Assembly: GCA_025458585.1 (NCBI GenBank)
Contig: JALOSD010000250.1
Coordinates: forward strand, 1-5,900
DNA: 5,900 nucleotides
Direction of reading: 5' to 3'
Source of the DNA: Burkholderiaceae bacterium
Lineage (GTDB): Bacteria; Pseudomonadota; Gammaproteobacteria; Burkholderiales; Burkholderiaceae_C
Numbering within the stretch: position 1 is the first letter of the stretch; each line of letters begins with the position of its first letter. Below are positions 4,677-5,900 of this stretch, in pieces. The notes under the pieces were generated by a model. That model was given only the letters and a program-made list of their open reading frames with translations. It ran no database searches and was not told the origin of the DNA. Both the position numbers and the translations under genes were made by a program.

Positions 4677-5900
4677 TCAGCGCTGCTCGAACAGCCGCAT
4701 TGCCTTCAGGTTGGGGTCGCGGCGAATGTCGCCCTCGGCGAACGGGAGCTCGACCCAGCCGTACGACGAATACAGCTTCGTCTGGTCGGCGTAGTTCGGG
4801 TTCGCCGGGTCGCTCGACTGCGAGTAGGTGACGATCGCGCGCGCCTGCGGGCCGCTGGGCGTGAAGGTCACGGCCTGGATGTAGCTCGAGCCGGCCACGA
4901 TCGCCGGGTAGCCGACGCCCGGCGTGAGCGCCACCGGCTGCTTGGCGTTGTAGACGCCCGAGCCGCCCAGGCCGCCGTGGATCGGAATGCGCTCGCCGTT
5001 GCGCGTCTCGAACTGCACCTGGCCCCAAGGCCGGTCGAGCGGGATGCCGTTGTCGGCGAACAACTTCACCGTCAGCGCCAGGTCGTTCATCGTGCGCGCG
5101 ACCACCGCCGAGTTGGCCACGTTCAGCCCGCGCGGCGTCGTGACCGGGTCGGCAGGGTCGAACGGCACCGCGTACAGGGCCGTGCTCGGCGAGAACCCGC
5201 TCAGTCGCCGCCACAACTCGGTCCAGACATGCGTGCCGACGCTCTCGGCGCGGTTGCGGCGGTCCCAGCGCGCCAGCACCTGGCACGCCGGGGCGACGTC
5301 GACGGTCGAGCCCGCCACCGTGACGCTGAGGTTCTGCGTCGCGCACAGCTGCAGCACGCCGTCGAGCATGATTTCGGCGCTGTAGTGGCGGTTGCCGTAG
5401 AGCACGTCCTGCAGCCACTGGCGGTCGAAGCCGGCGCCGGGCAGCCCGTCGGCGCCAGTGGCGCGGTCGCGGATCTGCTGGATGCCCAGCCGCGTGCGCA
5501 GCCCCTGCGGCCTGTTCTCGTCGTTGCCGATGATCGGCGAGAAGCCCTCAAGCCGCTGCGCCGGGTTGGCGAGCCAGTAGCTGTCGTTCGAGTTCTGCGC
5601 GTAGTCGCGGCGCATCAGCGCTGGCAGGTTGCCGGCGCCGAAGATGCCCGGCTCGGGCGCGTCGACGTCGGTGCCAGGGTCGCAGGCGGAGGTCGAGCCG
5701 TCGAGCGCGTAGAGGCGCTGCGCGGCCAGCGCCTGCGCGACCGGCGACCTGAGGCACACCGCCAGCTTGGCGTTCGACGCGTTCGGCATCGCGCCGACGT
5801 CGCCGTAGAAGGCGTTGCCAGCGCTGTCGGCGGCGATCGTGTTGACCCACGGCAGGCCGACGTGGCGGCGCAGCGTGGCGGCGAACTCGTCGAGGCTGCG
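4677..5900 (-). CDS. penicillin / acyl-homoserine-lactone acylase family protein, N-terminal part missing
   Basis: The frame reads from the right window edge (residues RSLDEFAATLRRHVGLPWVN...) to the TGA at 4679-4677, giving 407 residues. The ATG at 5789 is internal, since codons upstream of it continue the family sequence. This is the C-terminal part of the beta chain of an Ntn-hydrolase precursor usually 750-850 residues long. The signal peptide, alpha chain, linker and catalytic N-terminal Ser of the beta chain are outside the window. Recognisable blocks are LPWVNTIAADSAGNAFYGDVGAMPN, MRRDYAQNSNDSYWLANP, LEGFSPIIG, PQGLRTRLG and the C-terminal GGSGVYN. The Asn residues of NSND (103-106 from the edge) probably include the oxyanion-hole Asn of PvdQ-type enzymes. 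Relatives are periplasmic and cleave acyl side chains from acyl-homoserine lactones, penicillins, aculeacin or siderophore precursors. The motifs favour the PvdQ/AHL-acylase side, but the substrate is not determined. Confidence 0.9.
   Translation of the reverse strand, partial: RSLDEFAATLRRHVGLPWVNTIAADSAGNAFYGDVGAMPNASNAKLAVCLRSPVAQALAAQRLYALDGSTSACDPGTDVDAPEPGIFGAGNLPALMRRDYAQNSNDSYWLANPAQRLEGFSPIIGNDENRPQGLRTRLGIQQIRDRATGADGLPGAGFDRQWLQDVLYGNRHYSAEIMLDGVLQLCATQNLSVTVAGSTVDVAPACQVLARWDRRNRAESVGTHVWTELWRRLSGFSPSTALYAVPFDPADPVTTPRGLNVANSAVVARTMNDLALTVKLFADNGIPLDRPWGQVQFETRNGERIPIHGGLGGSGVYNAKQPVALTPGVGYPAIVAGSSYIQAVTFTPSGPQARAIVTYSQSSDPANPNYADQTKLYSSYGWVELPFAEGDIRRDPNLKAMRLFEQR

Noticed and set aside
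3577..5418. 613-residue open frame on the minus strand
   Set aside because: It is Arg/Ala/Pro-rich low-complexity translation overlapping the CarS-like, CDP-alcohol transferase and acylase genes, which all have clear family motifs in other frames. Long chance frames are expected at this GC content.

Overview
This is a very GC-rich window with strong G/C preference at third codon positions. The gene content looks like a betaproteobacterium, probably Burkholderiales; that assignment rests on protein style and composition, not on a marker gene. It holds seven protein genes, two of them cut by the window edges, and no rRNA or tRNA gene that I can see.

Layout, left to right: (1) a 5'-truncated YbdK-type carboxylate-amine ligase (+); (2) a small secreted protein of unknown function (+), with its own candidate promoter and clearly different codon use; (3) about 470 bp without a convincing gene (1574-2044), rich in inverted repeats, including a 150-bp imperfect palindrome at 1812-1961; (4) a YjbQ/UPF0047 family protein (-); (5) a calcineurin-like metallophosphoesterase (+), divergent from yjbQ, which appears to lack a block of residues normally found between its GNHD and SHTPE motifs; (6) a CarS-like (PF01864) CTP-transferase-type membrane protein (-), convergent with the phosphoesterase; (7) a CDP-alcohol phosphatidyltransferase (+), divergent from the CarS-like gene across 92 bp; (8) the C-terminal part of a penicillin/acyl-homoserine-lactone acylase (-), running off the right edge.

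From the secreted protein onward every gene lies on the opposite strand to its neighbour, so there is no obvious operon. The closest functional link is between the CarS-like protein and the CDP-alcohol phosphatidyltransferase. The first family makes CDP-activated lipids and the second uses CDP-activated lipids, so they could be successive steps in making a phospholipid. The metallophosphoesterase next door could in principle act on a phosphorylated lipid intermediate, but nothing in its sequence fixes the substrate. The most unusual non-coding signal is the 150-bp palindromic element, which could be a miniature mobile element or a structured RNA.
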